A stretch of DNA of 64,000 nucleotides from Physcomitrium patens (Eukaryota > Streptophyta > Bryopsida > Funariales > Funariaceae): contig NC_037254.1 in NCBI RefSeq assembly GCF_000002425.4, forward strand, positions 4,991,084 to 5,055,083. The letters are read 5' to 3'. The position numbers and the translations under genes were made by a program. Below the pieces are notes generated by a model. That model was not told where the DNA came from. It did no database searches and worked only from the letters and a program-made list of their open reading frames with translations. Shown in pieces: positions 21,079 to 34,310 of the stretch. Each line of letters starts with the position of its first letter. The first letter of the stretch is position 1.

Positions 21079-24000
21079 GAACCGTGCGGCTGGACAATGA
21101 AATATCCCAACAACAATCGGGTTCCTTTCTTTCTGCCCAACCTGCACTTTGTTTTACAATCCCTCTGTTTATCGGCCCTCAAAAACTAAGAACCTTAGCA
21201 CTACTAGACTCAGGAGCATCTGCTTGTTTTTTAGACGAAGAATTTGCAAAGCGTCATAAGATTCCTTTAGTACAAAAATCAAAACCTGTTCATGTTGAGG
21301 TCATAGATGGACGACCTTTATTGTCTAGTAGCATCACCCATGAATCAAAACCTATAGAAGTAACATTTAAAGACCATAGTAGTCATATTATTTTTAATAT
21401 TATTAGAATCCCATCAAATCCTATTATTCTTGGTCTTTCTTGGTTGGAAAAACATAATCCATTGATAGATTGGAGGTTGCGGAAGATGACTTTTCCCACA
21501 AAACCACCCAAGAAAAAACCTAGTAAAAAACCTCGAAAAAAGAAATCCTTATTCATTGGAGCAAGAGCGTTTATAAGATCCTCTAAGGAAGGCACTCCAT
21601 TTGTCATTTATGCGGCTCCAACTACCGAGGAGAAGATTTCAACAGCAAGTATACCGGAGCAATATAAAGATTTTGAAGACGTGTTTCAAAAGAAGAACGC
21701 TGACATACTACCGGAACACCGACCATATGATTGTGCCATAGACTTGCAAGAAGGAGCACAACCACCTTTTGGCCCAATCTACAATCTATCGCAAATGGAG
21801 TTGGCAGAGTTACGAAAGTACATCGACGAGAATCTAGCCAAGAACTTCATTCGTCATTCAAAATCATCAGCTGGAGCACCCATCTTATTTGTGAAGAAGA
21901 AAGATGGATCATTACGGATGTGTGTGGACTATCGAGGCCTCAACAAGGTAATAAAGAAAAATCGTTATCCATTACCCTTGATTTCTAGTCTCTTAGAACA
22001 ACTTGGACGTGCGAAGATCTTTACAAAAATTGATCTAAGGGGAGCTTATAATCTTGTACGAATCAAGGAAGGAGATGAGTGGAAGACAGCATTCCGTACA
22101 AGGTATGGTCATTTCAAATATAATGTCATGCCTTTTGGTCTTACTAATGCTCCAGCGGTTTTCCAACATATGATGAATGACATCTTTCGAGAACACCTCG
22201 ACGATTTTGTTGTCATCTACTTGGACGATATTCTAATATTCTCTAAAAATGAGGAAGAGCATGAGGAGCATGTTCGTTTGGTCTTGGAAAAACTACGCAA
22301 GTGAGGACTATATGCCAAATTAGAAAAGTGTTTATTTCACTAGACGGAGATGGAATTTTTGGGGTTCATTGCGACTACAGAAGGTTTGAAGATGGACCCC
22401 AAGAAAGTAGAAGCAATCATGTCTTGAGAGGTTCCGAAGACGGTTAGAGACGTACAATGCTTTCTTGGTGTTGCTAACTTCTATCGGATCTTCATCAAGA
22501 ATTATTCTCAAGTTGCTGCTCCTCTCACTTGATTAACATGCAAGGATAAGTTGGAATGGGGACCTTTGGCGGAGAAGGCATTTCAAGATTTGAAGACAGT
22601 TTTTACTACAGCTCCAATTTTGGTACATCCAGACTTTACAAAGTCCTTCTATTTAGAAATTGATGCTTCAAATTTTGCTTTGGGAGCTGTGCTTTCACAA
22701 ATGAGTGAAGATAAGAAGCTCCATCCAGTTGCATTCTATTCTCGGAAGTTCTCTGCTGCTGAAATCAATTATGAGATCCACGATAAGGAACTTCTTGCTA
22801 TAGTGGATTCTTTCGAAGAATGGCGTCACTTTCTTGAAAGAGCTGCACATCCAGTAACCATATATGCGGATCACAAGAATTTGGAGTATTTCATGACGGC
22901 TCGAGTTTTAAATCGACGTCAAGCTCGGTGGAATATGTCGCTATCTAGATTCGATTTTGTTATCACTTATCGACCTGGAAGGCAGCAAGGACTATCCGAT
23001 GCTTTATCAAGGAGATCGTATCTTGCACCAAAGGCTGGAGAAGCAGCGTTTGATCAACAATGTACAACGTTATTGAAGCCAGAGAGATTTCAGCTTTGTG
23101 CTACTATTGTATCATTTGATGCTGACTTCCTAAACCAGGTACGTGCTATGACCATTAAAGATTCAGTAGCCATTGATATCAAGCAACGTACCAATGACGA
23201 CAAGTTCAAGGTGGAGGGAGATCTTTTATACTTTGAAGAGCGATTGTACATTCCAAAAGGACTAGCACGACTCCGAGTTCTTCAATCTCGCCATGATTTT
23301 CCAGCTGCGAGACATTTTGGATTCAACAAGACCTTGGAGCTTATTTCCCGAGATTTTTGGTGGTCCCAAATGTGGAAGGATGTGAAAGATTTTGTCCTCT
23401 CTTGTGACATCTATTTAAGATCTAAGAATCCTCGGCATCGCCCTTATGGACTTCTACAGCCATTGCCAATTCCACGTCGACCATGGTCTTCAATTTCTAT
23501 GGACTTCATCACGGACTTGCCATCATCAAACTCATTTGACAGCATCTTTGTCGTGGTAGATCGGCTTACGAAGATGGCACACTTTGTTCCTTGTAAGAAG
23601 ACATCGTCCAGTGAAGTCACTGCAAGACTCTTTTTCGATAATGTGTATCGATATCATGGACTACCAGATGATATCATATCAGATCGAGGTACCGAGTTCT
23701 TGTCAAAGTTTTGGAGATCTCTCTTTGGGATATTGAAGGTGGATATCAAGCTTTCTTCAGCTTTTCATCCTCAAACTGATGGCCAAACGGAATGAGTGAA
23801 TCAAGTCTTGGAGCAGTACTTACGATGCAGCATCAACTATCAGCAAGACGATTGGACTGCATATCTACCACTAGCCGAGTTTGCATATAACAACACCCTC
23901 CATGCGTCGACTCAACAAACACCATTCTTTTCCAACTATGGGTATCATCCGAAGCTTGATTTATTGAGTCCGTCAACAAATAACAATCCAGCAGCTGAAG

Positions 24001-24554
24001 GATTTGCGAAGCAACTATCAGAGCTTCAAACTATGTTGAAGCTTTAATTACAATCCGCTCAAGAATCCTATAAGACGTCTGCAGATAGATTTCAGAATCC
24101 AGCACCTACTTTCAAAGTTGGAGACAAAGCCTGGCTTCTTCGACGAAATATCAAGATCAAGCGACTATGTGATAAGTTGGACTATCGAAGATTGGGACCA
24201 TTTATCATCCAGAAGCAAATTAATCCAGTGACATACCGGTTGGAGTTATCGGCTTCTATGAAGGTACATCCAGTCTTTCATGTTTCTCTGTTGGAACCTT
24301 ATCGAGAGTCATCTTTTCCCGGAAGAGTGCAATGTCCGCCACCTAGTATTGAAATCAAGAACCACAAAGAATACGAGGTTGAAAAGGTATTGGATTCACG
24401 GCGAAGGTGGAGAAAGTTAGAATATCTTGTTCATTGGTGCGGCTATGACATTAATGAGCGAACGTGGGAGCCACTTGAAAATCTTGCGAATGCGCCACAA
24501 AAGGTATAGGAGTTTCATCAACAACATCCCGATAAACCTAAATCAATTCGATGA
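21036..24554 (+). pseudogene. pol: Element A pol: protease, RT, RNase H, integrase, chromodomain
   Basis: One continuous frame with several stops. Order: aspartic protease ([10 protein letters not shown], about 21220); reverse transcriptase ([17 protein letters not shown], catalytic YLDDILIFS about 22219); RNase H (EIDASNFALGAVLSQ, about 22655); integrase with HHCC zinc site, whose third ligand is present but fourth is Tyr (SCDIYLRSK), then the D-D-E core (MDFITDLP, ISDRGTEF, HPQTDGQTE); GPF module; and chromodomain (YLVHWCGYDINERTWEPLENL region, about 24378-24490), which would target insertion to heterochromatin marks. Stops include 22302, about 22338, about 22425, about 22530, 23793, 24045 and 24507. 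Where element B can be compared it usually keeps a sense codon (CGA, CAA or CGG). The natural end is TGA 24552-24554. Confidence 0.9.
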
Positions 24555-24670
24555 TAGCTTCTTTCTGAAGCTTGTTCTCTCAACAATATAAGAAAAGAGG
24601 AGAGCACCAGCAAAATTCATAGTTGATGTAGTTATTTTCTCCAAGATAGATCGTAGTTTGGTCTTTTGAT

Positions 24671-25024
24671 ATGGATAGCCAAGAGATAGATACTATGCCA
24701 GTCAGAGTATCGCAACTGAGTAGCTCACGAAGGCAACCCCGAGATGAAGAACTACATGTACCGTGATGACGACGGAGGATACCGAGTAACCGATCACTGG
24801 TGATTGTATTTGAGATCGAGCCTGCTTACGATGGTCAACCAGAAGGCGTGTTTGCAGGACAATTTCACAATGAGGACACGGAAGTTCATGCTTGGTCAGA
24901 AGTCGAAGGCGTGGGCCACTACCGTTGGCTTCAAGGGTCGATGAACCACTTGCCTCATGAACAATAGTTGGAGTCCATAGCAGAAGTTATGCGATAGATC
25001 TTCATTTTCTTGCGTTGGTACTGA
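24671..25024 (+). pseudogene. Extra frame (ORF3) between pol and 3' LTR, element A
   Basis: Starting at ATG 24671 and ending at TGA 25022, this 118-codon frame is matched codon for codon, without any indel, by 61683-62036 in element B, with the same start and stop. Copy A has four internal stops (two adjacent TGA, two TAG) and B has two others. At every one the other copy has a sense codon, and five of the six fit C-to-T or G-to-A decay. The predicted product has an acidic/polar N-terminus, an Arg-rich cluster and a short hydrophobic C-terminal end. I recognise no family. Most plant chromoviruses lack a third gene. Confidence 0.6.
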
Positions 25025-25057
25025 TCAACAATATTGCTTCTCAGAGACCTCGAAGCT

Positions 25058-25071
25058 AAAGGAGGGGGTGA
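25058..25071 (+). other. Polypurine tract of element A
   Basis: AAAGGAGGGGGTGA directly before the 3' LTR, the expected primer for plus-strand synthesis. B keeps it at about 62073-62086. Confidence 0.85.
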
Positions 25072-25566
25072 TGTTAAGGACATATTTCTTAGAACTTTCT
25101 AGAGAGAAGTTTCTAGAACCTTCTAGAAAATAAGCCTCTGGAATCTTCTAGAAGAGAAGCCTCTGGAACCTTTTAGAGAGAAGTTTCTAGAAGCTTCTAG
25201 AAAGGAAGTCTCTGGAACCTTCTAGAAAAGAAGTTTCTAGAAGCTTCTACAAAGGAATCCCCTGGAACTTTCTAGAAGCTTCCTAGTTAATAGAAGTAGC
25301 TCGAGAAGTTTCTAGAACCTTCTAGAAAGGAAGCCTCTGGAACCTTCTAGAAGCTTCCTAGTTAATAGAAGTAGCTCGAGAAGCTTCCTAAGTAGGAGTA
25401 TATATAGGGATCGAGGCTGAAGAGTTCTTCAGTCTCGACAACACATCTCTTGGAGTTCTAACTCACCTTTCTGGTATTATTCTTGTATTCATCTGTTTAA
25501 TCTAGTTCTGCCACTTCTTCTTGAACTTCTTGTTAGATTTCAAGTCTGTATTTTGTGTCCGTGACA
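25072..25566 (+). repeat. Element A 3' LTR
   Basis: 495 bp, TGTTAAGG to CGTGACA. It carries the same decamer heat-shock array (for example 25111-25128), TATA box, U3/R palindrome (25412-25437) and putative primer tract (25431-25441). It is followed by the GCAAG target duplication. Confidence 0.93.
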
Positions 25567-25571
25567 GCAAG

Positions 25572-26230
25572 AAGATATATATCAATGACCTTTCAATATG
25601 CGACAATACCTTCAACTATCTGTAGCAAATACCACTAAAGGAATTATCTATGTAGCCAGCTATTTGAAAGATGTGATAGTCATTTGGTAGTGATACCGAG
25701 TTCAAAGCTATAGAGTTTAAGGTGGATTTTGTAATTGAAAAGAGTTTGAGACAAAGTTTAGAAATCAATTTTGGTCCATCAATGGGAGAAGATAGTACGC
25801 AATTAGTTGACAAATCTTATACAATCTAGATTGATATAAGATTATGTCTCCCAATTTAAGTTCATATATTTCTAAATTGACAATATTTCAGAGGCAAAGA
25901 TAATAAATCCATTTCTACAAGATTTGAAATTTGGGATCCAAGAAGAGGTAGAAGTAACCGATCCACAAATATTTAAAGAAGAAATTACGATTGCAAAGAA
26001 GATTGATGCTTTAGATTTCAAAAATTATGAAGCACAACCTATAGTACAAAATTATATGCCACTATCTAATGTTATGTCACAACAACCAATGTCAATGGAG
26101 ATTGATGCCCTATAAGAATCATTGATACAACAAAGATGACAAATATTAATGCAAAAGAGATTTTGTTTGTATTGTTGAGAGCCTAGTCATCAAATTAAAG
26201 GTTGTCCAAAACATCAAAATTTAAGTACCA
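25572..26230 (+). pseudogene. gag: Element F gag, right part
   Basis: Continues the frame cut by element A (EDIYINDLS after the junction). It reaches a CCHC-type zinc knuckle at about 26167-26208 (C-X2-C-X4-H-X4-C, with one stop inside). Multiple stops and small indels show strong decay. Confidence 0.65.
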
Positions 26231-28010
26231 ATAAAACAAGGTGGATTTACAATCTTGAGACTCACCAAGTCAATAATGAGATAAAATAGGGAAACAAGAC
26301 TCCTCAGTAAAGGCATCAAGGACTAGTATTAGGAACAACTACTATCTCTCAAAGTTAAATGGCATGGCTTCAAGCAACTATAAAAAAAATCGACTAGTGT
26401 ATCTAATGAGACTATTAAAATGACAATCATATTGAGTGCTTGTAGATTGTAGCTCTACGGAAAATTGCATCTTGATTAAAATTGCCAATCGATTTGGAAT
26501 TAAAACTAAGGTAATCAAGAGAGTCAATATATACCTTGCAGATGATTGAAAGAATGTATTGAGTGAGACATGTGAAGAAGAAACCTTGAGATTGACTGAC
26601 ACCTATGTCTTAAGAGAGAAGTTCAAGGTAATAAAGCTAAGATATGATGTTATGCTTAGTATGCCATGGCTAGTGGTGGAAAATAAGCAAGTTGATTGAG
26701 TAGCAAAGTTAATCTCTTTCAAAGGGGGTGGATATAAGTTGATCCTTTGTACCTCCACATTGAATGAAGAGAAAAAACAAACTGCAACTAAAGACTTATT
26801 CATAGGAATGACCTTTATAAAGAAAAAAATATAAATTAAGCAATCAATATATATGATGTTTTTAAATCTTACATCAGTGGTGGAAAAGATAGCTAAAGTA
26901 GTAGAATAGGCAAAACAAATCATAAAAAAATATCGAGATGTCTTCTCAACTGATCTATCTAATGGCGAGCCTCTTGATCAAGGTGCTTGCTTTCAAATAG
27001 AACTATTGTCTAGAGCCAAACCAACAAATTGGCCAATTTATTACCTAACACCAAATGAACTTGAAGAGCAGCAAAAGACATTGGACAAACTCTTGAAGAA
27101 GGGCCTCATTCAAGAAAGCACATTACTATAGGAAGCACATGTAGTCTTTGCATGCAAGAAAGATGGTGGACTTCAATTTTGTATGGACTATCAAGGCCTC
27201 AATAAGAAAATTGTTAAGAATGCATATCCACTTTTATGCATAGATGATCTTCTTGATTAACTTTGAGGTACAATTACCTTTAGTAAATTAGATTTTTGGA
27301 GTAGCTATTGACAGATACCTATTACAAGAGAGAATATAGAAAAGACAATATTTTGTACACACTATGGATATTTTAAATGTCTTGTTTTATCTTTTAGCCT
27401 CACCAACGCTCTAGCCTCTTTCATGGATTACATGAATAGATTGTTTTGGAACTTTTTAGAGTAGTATGTAGTTGTTTCATTGATGATATTTTTGCATATA
27501 ATAAAATCTTTAAGGAATTTGAGCAACTCCTATGAGAAGTATTGCATCGGCTATAAGATAGTTGCTTTTATTACAAGCAATCAAAATATGAACTTTGGAA
27601 GTGGGAAGTCACGTTTTTGGAGCATGTAGTATCCTTGGAAGGTGTACGCATGAAGCAAGATAAGATGAAAGTAGTGGAGAATTGACCAACTTCTAAAGAT
27701 GCTTTTGAAGTTTGCTCATTTTCAGGCCTTGCTGGATATTATCGTCATTTTATTTGATAATTTGCACAAATTACTGCCTCATTGACAAACTTATTGGAGA
27801 AAGGTATCTCATTTGAATGGAAACTAGAACACCAAATTGCTTTTGATAGGTTGAAGGAGGCACTTATTTTTGCTCCAATATTCCAATTATATGATCTTAA
27901 CTTTCTTTGTATACTTGACATTGATGCTTTCGACTTTGCTTTTCAAGCGATCCTTTAATAAGACTTTTGTAGAGGCCTTCAACCTATGGCATATAAATCA
28001 TGCAAGCTCA
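26231..28010 (+). pseudogene. pol: Element F pol: protease remnant, RT and RNase H
   Basis: Recognisable [21 protein letters not shown] near 27150, then LVLSFSLTNALASF near 27385. This is followed by RNase H (GLAGYYRHFI at about 27727, LDIDAFDFAFQAIL about 27915). Stops are frequent and the catalytic DD region is degraded. This is a Ty3/gypsy element older than element A. It stops being recognisable near 28010, and an integrase-like stretch resumes about 2.4 kb later. Confidence 0.75.
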
Positions 28011-30400
28011 AAAGGGCAAAGCACAATATAAGCCCAAATTTCACCACTCAATGAAATTGATACCATACAACAAATTCAAGAAGTGGAATAGAAGAATTGA
28101 CAATCGTGTAATTTCTAAGTTAATTTAAATCTTAGTATTAATAATTCAATTAATTTTAACTCTTTCAAGCAATGATTACCAATATAAATAAAAATTAATT
28201 AAATTATTATGGTCTTTAAGGCTATTTATATGATTTCTACTTAAATCTCAATGGATTTTTTAAGATCATTTATATAGTTATTAATTTTTATGTGATTACA
28301 AAAATATTATTAATTATAATAAATAAATAATTAATTAGTTGAAATTTAAAAATTATTATTTCTTAAATAATTAATGGTGAAAGTACTAGATCAAATTATT
28401 ACCATTAATACATAATGAAAGTAAAAAAACTTAAAATATTGATTTAAAAGTAAAGATTAAAAGTTAAAAGTAAAAGTTAAAAGTAAAAAATCAAAAAGTA
28501 AAATTTAAAAGTAAAAAAAGAAGAAGATTAAAGATTAAAAGTTAAAAATTAAAATCTAAAAGTTAAAATATGAAAGTTACAAATTATTATAAAAATAAAA
28601 GTAAAAGTAGGACTAAAGAGAGATAAAAGCGAAGGTATCTTGATAATGTCTAAGAATTGAGAGCAGCAACTTCTTTTTATTCCAAAATTTTCTAAATTTT
28701 GTGATTAACTTTAAATTCAATAATTTTTAGTTTTTTTGCAAATTTAATTGAAAGGCGCTCTTGCATCAAAAAATTTAAATTCAATATAATACTTAAGCTG
28801 CAAATAATGCTCCTTCAAAGTTGAGTGACTAAAACTGCCATGGCAGGCAATCTCCCTCTACTTGAAAATTAACCAAAAATTCAATTTGCCTAAAACTTTA
28901 GTAAAATTTATGCCATTAGAAGCTCAGCTTAGAGATGTACTTATTTCCAAAATTTCATAATATTCCAATTAGGATGCACTGAAAAATGTCTTTTCAAATA
29001 TGGGAGATCTAAACTGCCAACGTAGCCAACCCCTTCACACTCAAAATTCCACCAAAATTTTGTTCTTATTCCAAATCAAGCGATATTAATCTTGTTGGAA
29101 AACTAAAATTAAAAGCTAAAATCTTAAAAAAATTTATATCAAAACTCCAAAAATTAAATGATAGATTGAGGGAGATCAAAGACTCTCAAACAATTAGGAT
29201 ATTTGGGAGGCCGAGGGAGCTATCTACAACAACGACCTATGTCTTAAAACCTAATGACCATCATTTACTACTCAAAATCCAGGCTTACACAACCACAAGT
29301 TCAAAATGAGATTAAAAACAAAAAAATTAAGATTAGGATTTAAGGCCAAAATTTGGCATGGCTTCGCTCTTCATCAAAAGAGGAGAGAAAAAAGGCTTGG
29401 CAACTAAGCTACTCTTATATAGTTACGTAGTGGATTGAAGAAAGGTGGCCACATCTCCACCCTTGATCTCTAAGATCCCTAATATAGATCTATGGCCTTC
29501 ATTCATCTAAGAGCCAATTTTATTATGAAGGCTGATGGCTCTTGTAAGTAGTCAAGAAAGCACTTTTTGGTAAATCTAATTTAATCATTGTATTCAAAAT
29601 ATCTTTTAATGCTAAAATCAACTACTCACATGCCTCAATCCATGCTCAAATGAAATTTTTATGAAAGTATTTACATACAAGGATCTTGGCAATTCTTATA
29701 AAATCCTTCAAAATGAAAATTTCATTGCTCTGCTTGTATTTTGAAGGAGAGGATGCTAATCTTGTATTCTTCACTCTACGAGGTGAATTCAGTGCCACCA
29801 TTGTATTAAAAAGGCTTCTATTAATTAGAAGAACTACTATGCTACTTCAAATTATTGAATTTGGAAGAAATTTCAAAACTCCCATTTCTAAACTTCACTA
29901 AATCTTTTAAAAAATTATAATTCTAATTCATTCTAAATCATGTGAAATGATTATAGGTGAATTCATAGGCTATTAGTCAATCTTCATAGTAGTGACTAAC
30001 AACCTCTAAATTATTAAAATTAACTAAGTTGCTATTCTAATTTTTTAACTCTTATTACTTTGATCCTAATTAACCTAGCTCAAGGAATTAGGCTATAATT
30101 TATACTGTCTAAGGTTTCAATCCTAAAAATTCTATAAAACTAAATTTTACTTATATAAATCTTAATCTAATATGCTCAATTATTATAAAATAGAAAAATA
30201 ATAAAAAATTAAATTTTAGAGTATAATTGAGAATTCACATGCAATTATTCTATACATAATTGAGAATAATTAGTGATTGTACATATGACGAACATATGGC
30301 AATACTATTTGTTGAAAAAATCAATAGTTTTTTGGACTAACCATCAATCCTTATCACATAATTTGCATCTAAAAAATATGAATTCATAACATCATTATTG
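28011..30400. other. Non-coding block inside element F
   Basis: Separates the RNase H and integrase remnants of F, so it is probably a later insertion. It contains a low-complexity stretch of AAAAGTTAAAAGTAAAAG-like units (about 28440-28610) and a TATA-like TTATATAG near 29427 preceded by a GAGGAGAG tract, reminiscent of an LTR or short non-autonomous element. I could not find its termini or a target duplication. The frame at 29686-29901 has no recognisable domain. Confidence 0.45.
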
Positions 30401-30669
30401 AAAAAGAATAGTTATAGCTCTTTGATGTTCAATTTGAGTATAAGGAAGGATGACAACATACTGTGCCATATAGCTTATCATAGAGACCAAACTTGAAGGT
30501 CAAATGAAGAAACAAGGCAAAAGTTGCTACCATTAGTAGTGTCATTTCAAATCTAACCAAAAAGATAGAATGGAAGGAAGCTATGCATTGAGATGCTTAT
30601 TTTAAGATGGTTAGTGATTGGCTAAAGTTGGGCAATATACAGTATCAAAATTATAGTTTTAGTGATGGC

Positions 30670-31560
30670 TTACTTTATTTCAAAAAGTGGATGTATATAC
30701 ATGATAATACTACATTGGAAATGTATATAATTTAAGAGAGACATGACATTCTCATTACTTATTTGCCATAGATGCCTTATAATCACATCGTGGTTGTCAT
30801 ATTTGTAGATCAACTCTTGAAGTAAATTTACTTGCCCCGATACACTTGGATATTGATGCTGTAGCACTTATATGGATTTTTTTCAATATTATCTTTCATC
30901 ACCATGGATTATCTTGTGTGATTATTTTAGATTAAAATCCATGCTTCATGGGAAATTTTTGGCAAGCCTTATTCAAGCTACTAAGCACATGACTTATCAT
31001 TTTTATGGCCTTCTATCTCTAAATAGATAGATAAATAAAGTGTGCTAATCAGACCTTGGAAGATATGCTACAGGCATTTGAGATAGTCCATTATAATAAT
31101 TAAAATGAATATTTGATGCTTTTAGAATTTGCTTACACTGATAATATTCAAGCAAGTATTAGTCATTCATTATTTTTTCTTAACACTTGTTAGCATCTGA
31201 TTATGCCAATAACTCTCTATCATCTCATTGACACCAACAATCCAACATCAGAGGAGTTCATATAATGACTTGCAACAACCTTACAAGAGGCACTACACTG
31301 CCTCATTATCCTACAAAATTAATAGAAGCAGTATGCAGATAACTACTAGCAATTTAAGACCTTATGAGGAGGTGATTAGGTATTACTTTCCTACACCAAC
31401 TTGCCACTTGCTACATCAATCCAAATCCATAAATTGATACCTTGGTTGCTTGGACCTTTCCACATTTTTACAGTGATTTTTGATCTTGCATACTGCCTTG
31501 AGCTTTCGTTACACATTTGGATCTATCCAATCTTCCATGTTTTGTAATTGAAGGAATTTC
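30670..31560 (+). pseudogene. Element F integrase remnant
   Basis: Degraded integrase core: HHHGLSCVIILD near 30895, FWQALFKLL near 30957, NQTLEDMLQAFE near 31047 and LLEFAYTDN near 31118. These correspond to the usual HGLP..IISDRD, NQTLEDMLR and LPLAEFAYN blocks. It has many stops and no intact D-D-E set. Confidence 0.65.
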
Positions 31561-31939
31561 ATACTGAACCAAAGCAGTTTCTAAATTGACATCAACTATC
31601 ACTATGACTAGTTGTAGTTGATGACTAACAAAAATATAAAATAAACAATATTTTGAAGTATTGCTACTTTTTTTTGTAGTACTAGATGTCTACAAATTTA
31701 ATTCAAAGCTCCTTAGAAAGGTTATTTCATCTACAATGTATCGCAAAAACTTACACAAAACCTCACCCGTTATCAAGAGATAATTTGAAAATACCATTAG
31801 GAGTGAAACAAAGATGTTCTACATTAGTGGAGGGAAATTAATTGTAAGAGGATATAGATAAGATATTTCTATTGTTGACACATAGGAATAGATAGTTAGA
31901 ATTATATTTATAAAAGTTGTGAATTTTTTTTAGAATTGG
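31561..31939. other. Unassigned stretch between F and E
   Basis: Possibly the decayed 3' end of F. No domain, LTR or target duplication is clear. Confidence 0.4.
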
Positions 31940-31941
31940 GG

Positions 31942-33620
31942 CTAGGTTAGAAGACTATGTAGGATCCATCGTAGAATATTTTGGAAAGAGCTTAGAGGAT
32001 TCAAAACACGTGTCAACCTGAAATTCTTGAGGTTCTTGTATATTGTGACTAGACTTGAAGCGCCTTCTAGATATTGATGCCATTCTTCAAATAAATCCAC
32101 AATTGCAAGAAGTTCTTTGTTGTAGATCTCATAATTAATCTTGGTTGTTAAAAATTTCTTAGAATAAAAAGCTACTAGATGGAATTTTTCATCTATTCCT
32201 ATTTGTGATAATACTACACCTAAGGCAAAGTTTGATGCATCTATTTCTATAAAGAATGCCCTAGAAAAGTCGACATAATACAAAGTTGGTATAGAAATAA
32301 ATTCCTTATTATTCTTAGAATTTTTTAATCTATGATAGTTTGGATCTTCTTTGGATCTATCATAAGGCCTTTGTTGAAAATGATATTTTCCAAAAAGTCA
32401 ACTTAAGCAGTATAGAATACACACTTTTTCATCTTTGCATATAATCTTGTATCTCTTAGTTTTTGTAACATATGACAAATATAAACTTCATCCTCTTTTG
32501 TGTTTTTAGAATAGATTAAAATATCGTCCAAATAATAGAAAATAAAATCATTAAGAAACTCATGCAAAATATCATTTATTAGATGTTGAAAAGCACCTTG
32601 TATACTTGTGAATCCAAAAGACATGATATTATACTCAAAAGATCTATACCTAGTTTGGAAAGTAGTCTTCTGTTCATCTCGTTTTTTGATATGGACCAAG
32701 TTATATGCTCTTCATAGATCTATTTTTATATAGATTTTTAGTTATTTTAGTTGATTAAGAAGTCTTGAAATCAAAGGTAGAGGATACATATTTTTTATGG
32801 TAAACTTGTTAAGTCGTCAATAATGTACAAACATTCACAAAGATCCGTCTTTTTTCTTTACAAATAAGTTAGGAGCCTTGGTTGGAGATTTAGAATGGCA
32901 TATAAAGTTCTTGGCTAAATTTTCATCAATATACTCTTTGAATGCAGCCAACTCATTTTGTAATAGGCTATAGATTGGTCCAAATGGTGGTTGAGTTCTA
33001 TCTTGAAGATTGATGGAACAATCATAAGAACGATGCTCTAAAAGAATATTTGCATTCTTTTTTTTAAATATTTCTTGTAAAAATCTTAATATTAGCTAGG
33101 AATATCACTTGATATCTTCTCTCCATTAGCAATGGGCATGGTATAGATAGAAAAAGATAGCCTTTTATTTGCAACATGCATGAAAGCTTTTACACTTATC
33201 AATAAGATTTTGGATGTACTAGACTTATAGATTTCTACTTGTCTAATAGGATCTTGGACTAAATTATGGAAAAAATCAAGATTGTGAGAAATCCAATCTA
33301 TTCAAGAGTTATAACTTTCTAACCATGATAATCCTAAAATAATTAGATTAGAAGAAGATTTAATCATATTAAATATTACTAAACTATTGTGACTACTAGT
33401 TGCTACTTCTACAAGAATAATCTCATGTGTAACATCTCCAGAAGACAATGAACATCCATCTATTACTTCTACATGCATAGGTTTGATTTTCTTAATTAAA
33501 GATATATCTTATTTTATGACAAAGTCTTCAATTATAAAACAAGCTGAGGCTTTTGAATCCAATAAGGTTAAGATTTTGTGATTTTTTAATCCTAAATAGA
33601 CTTCTATTATAAAATGAGGT
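31942..33620 (-). pseudogene. pol: Element E pol: protease, RT, RNase H (truncated)
   Basis: Minus-strand frames. Protease-like LLDSKASACF (about 33545-33575) has Lys where the active site needs Gly. RT contains FEYNIMSFGFT and catalytic YYLDDILIYS (about 32500-32550). RNase H has EIDASNFALGVVLSQ and YEIYNKELLAIVDLFEEW (about 32080-32260). Frames are split by stops, and the copy ends inside RNase H. Confidence 0.75.
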
Positions 33621-34089
33621 GAAGGATTGGAAGAAGGAATAGAATCTTTATTAGATGTTGTACATGATTCTAGCTACACAATCGTCATTATAGTTGGAAT
33701 AACTTGTTTTCTCACACATTGTCTTATTTGGCAATTGTGATTCTCATTTAATAATTATATTATTTCTTTGGATAATATTGAGTAATATATTTAGCTTTTT
33801 TATAATATAAGCATAATCCTTCTTAACATTGTTGACTCTTTTCGTACTCTGTAAGGAATTTAAAATGTATTGTATCAATTTTTATTAATTTTAGCCTTGA
33901 TAAATAAGTTTCTGTAAACTTAAGAATTGAAGTTATTATTTGATTTATTCTTCTTCAGCCAAATTCTTGTTCTTGACGTCTTTCAAATAATCAATTTTCA
34001 CATGACATGGCTTAAGTAATAAATTTTTTGAAAGATTTTATCTTTGACATTGTCCATAATAAATCTTTGCCATTATCCTTTAATTCATA

Positions 34090-34310
34090 TCAAAATTGAT
34101 TGATAAAGGCTTTGTCATTCCAGTCCACATCGCAAGTGAGATTTTGGAATTCAGCAGGATATATGATAGCTGACCATGATCCTTGCTGTAAAGATAAGAA
34201 CTTAATCTTTGCTACTCTTTCTTGATGACTTTCTCCAAATATGGTTATAAACACTTTTAGGAATGAATTCAAATCATAAAGGAGTTGTAAATCTTTTTCT
34301 ATTAAAAGTA
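34090..34310 (-). pseudogene. gag: Element E gag fragment
   Basis: The minus-strand frame FLKVFITIFGESHQE...KIKFLSLQQGS parallels element A's FLEAFAEAFGEHDK...KIRSLRQGM. The surrounding gag is broken by stops. Confidence 0.6.

Larger units (their letters stand above)
19303..25566 (+). mobile_element. Element A: complete but decayed Ty3/gypsy chromovirus
   Basis: A 6264-bp LTR retrotransposon with 5' LTR, leader, gag, pol with C-terminal chromodomain, an extra downstream frame, polypurine tract and 3' LTR. It is flanked by GCAAG at 19298-19302 and 25567-25571. LTRs start TG (TT by mutation in the 5' copy) and end CA. The chromodomain and GPF module place it among chromoviruses; similarity to the Tcn1-like group reported in mosses and fungi is my inference. 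At least eight in-frame stops in gag and pol mean it cannot move on its own. Confidence 0.93.
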
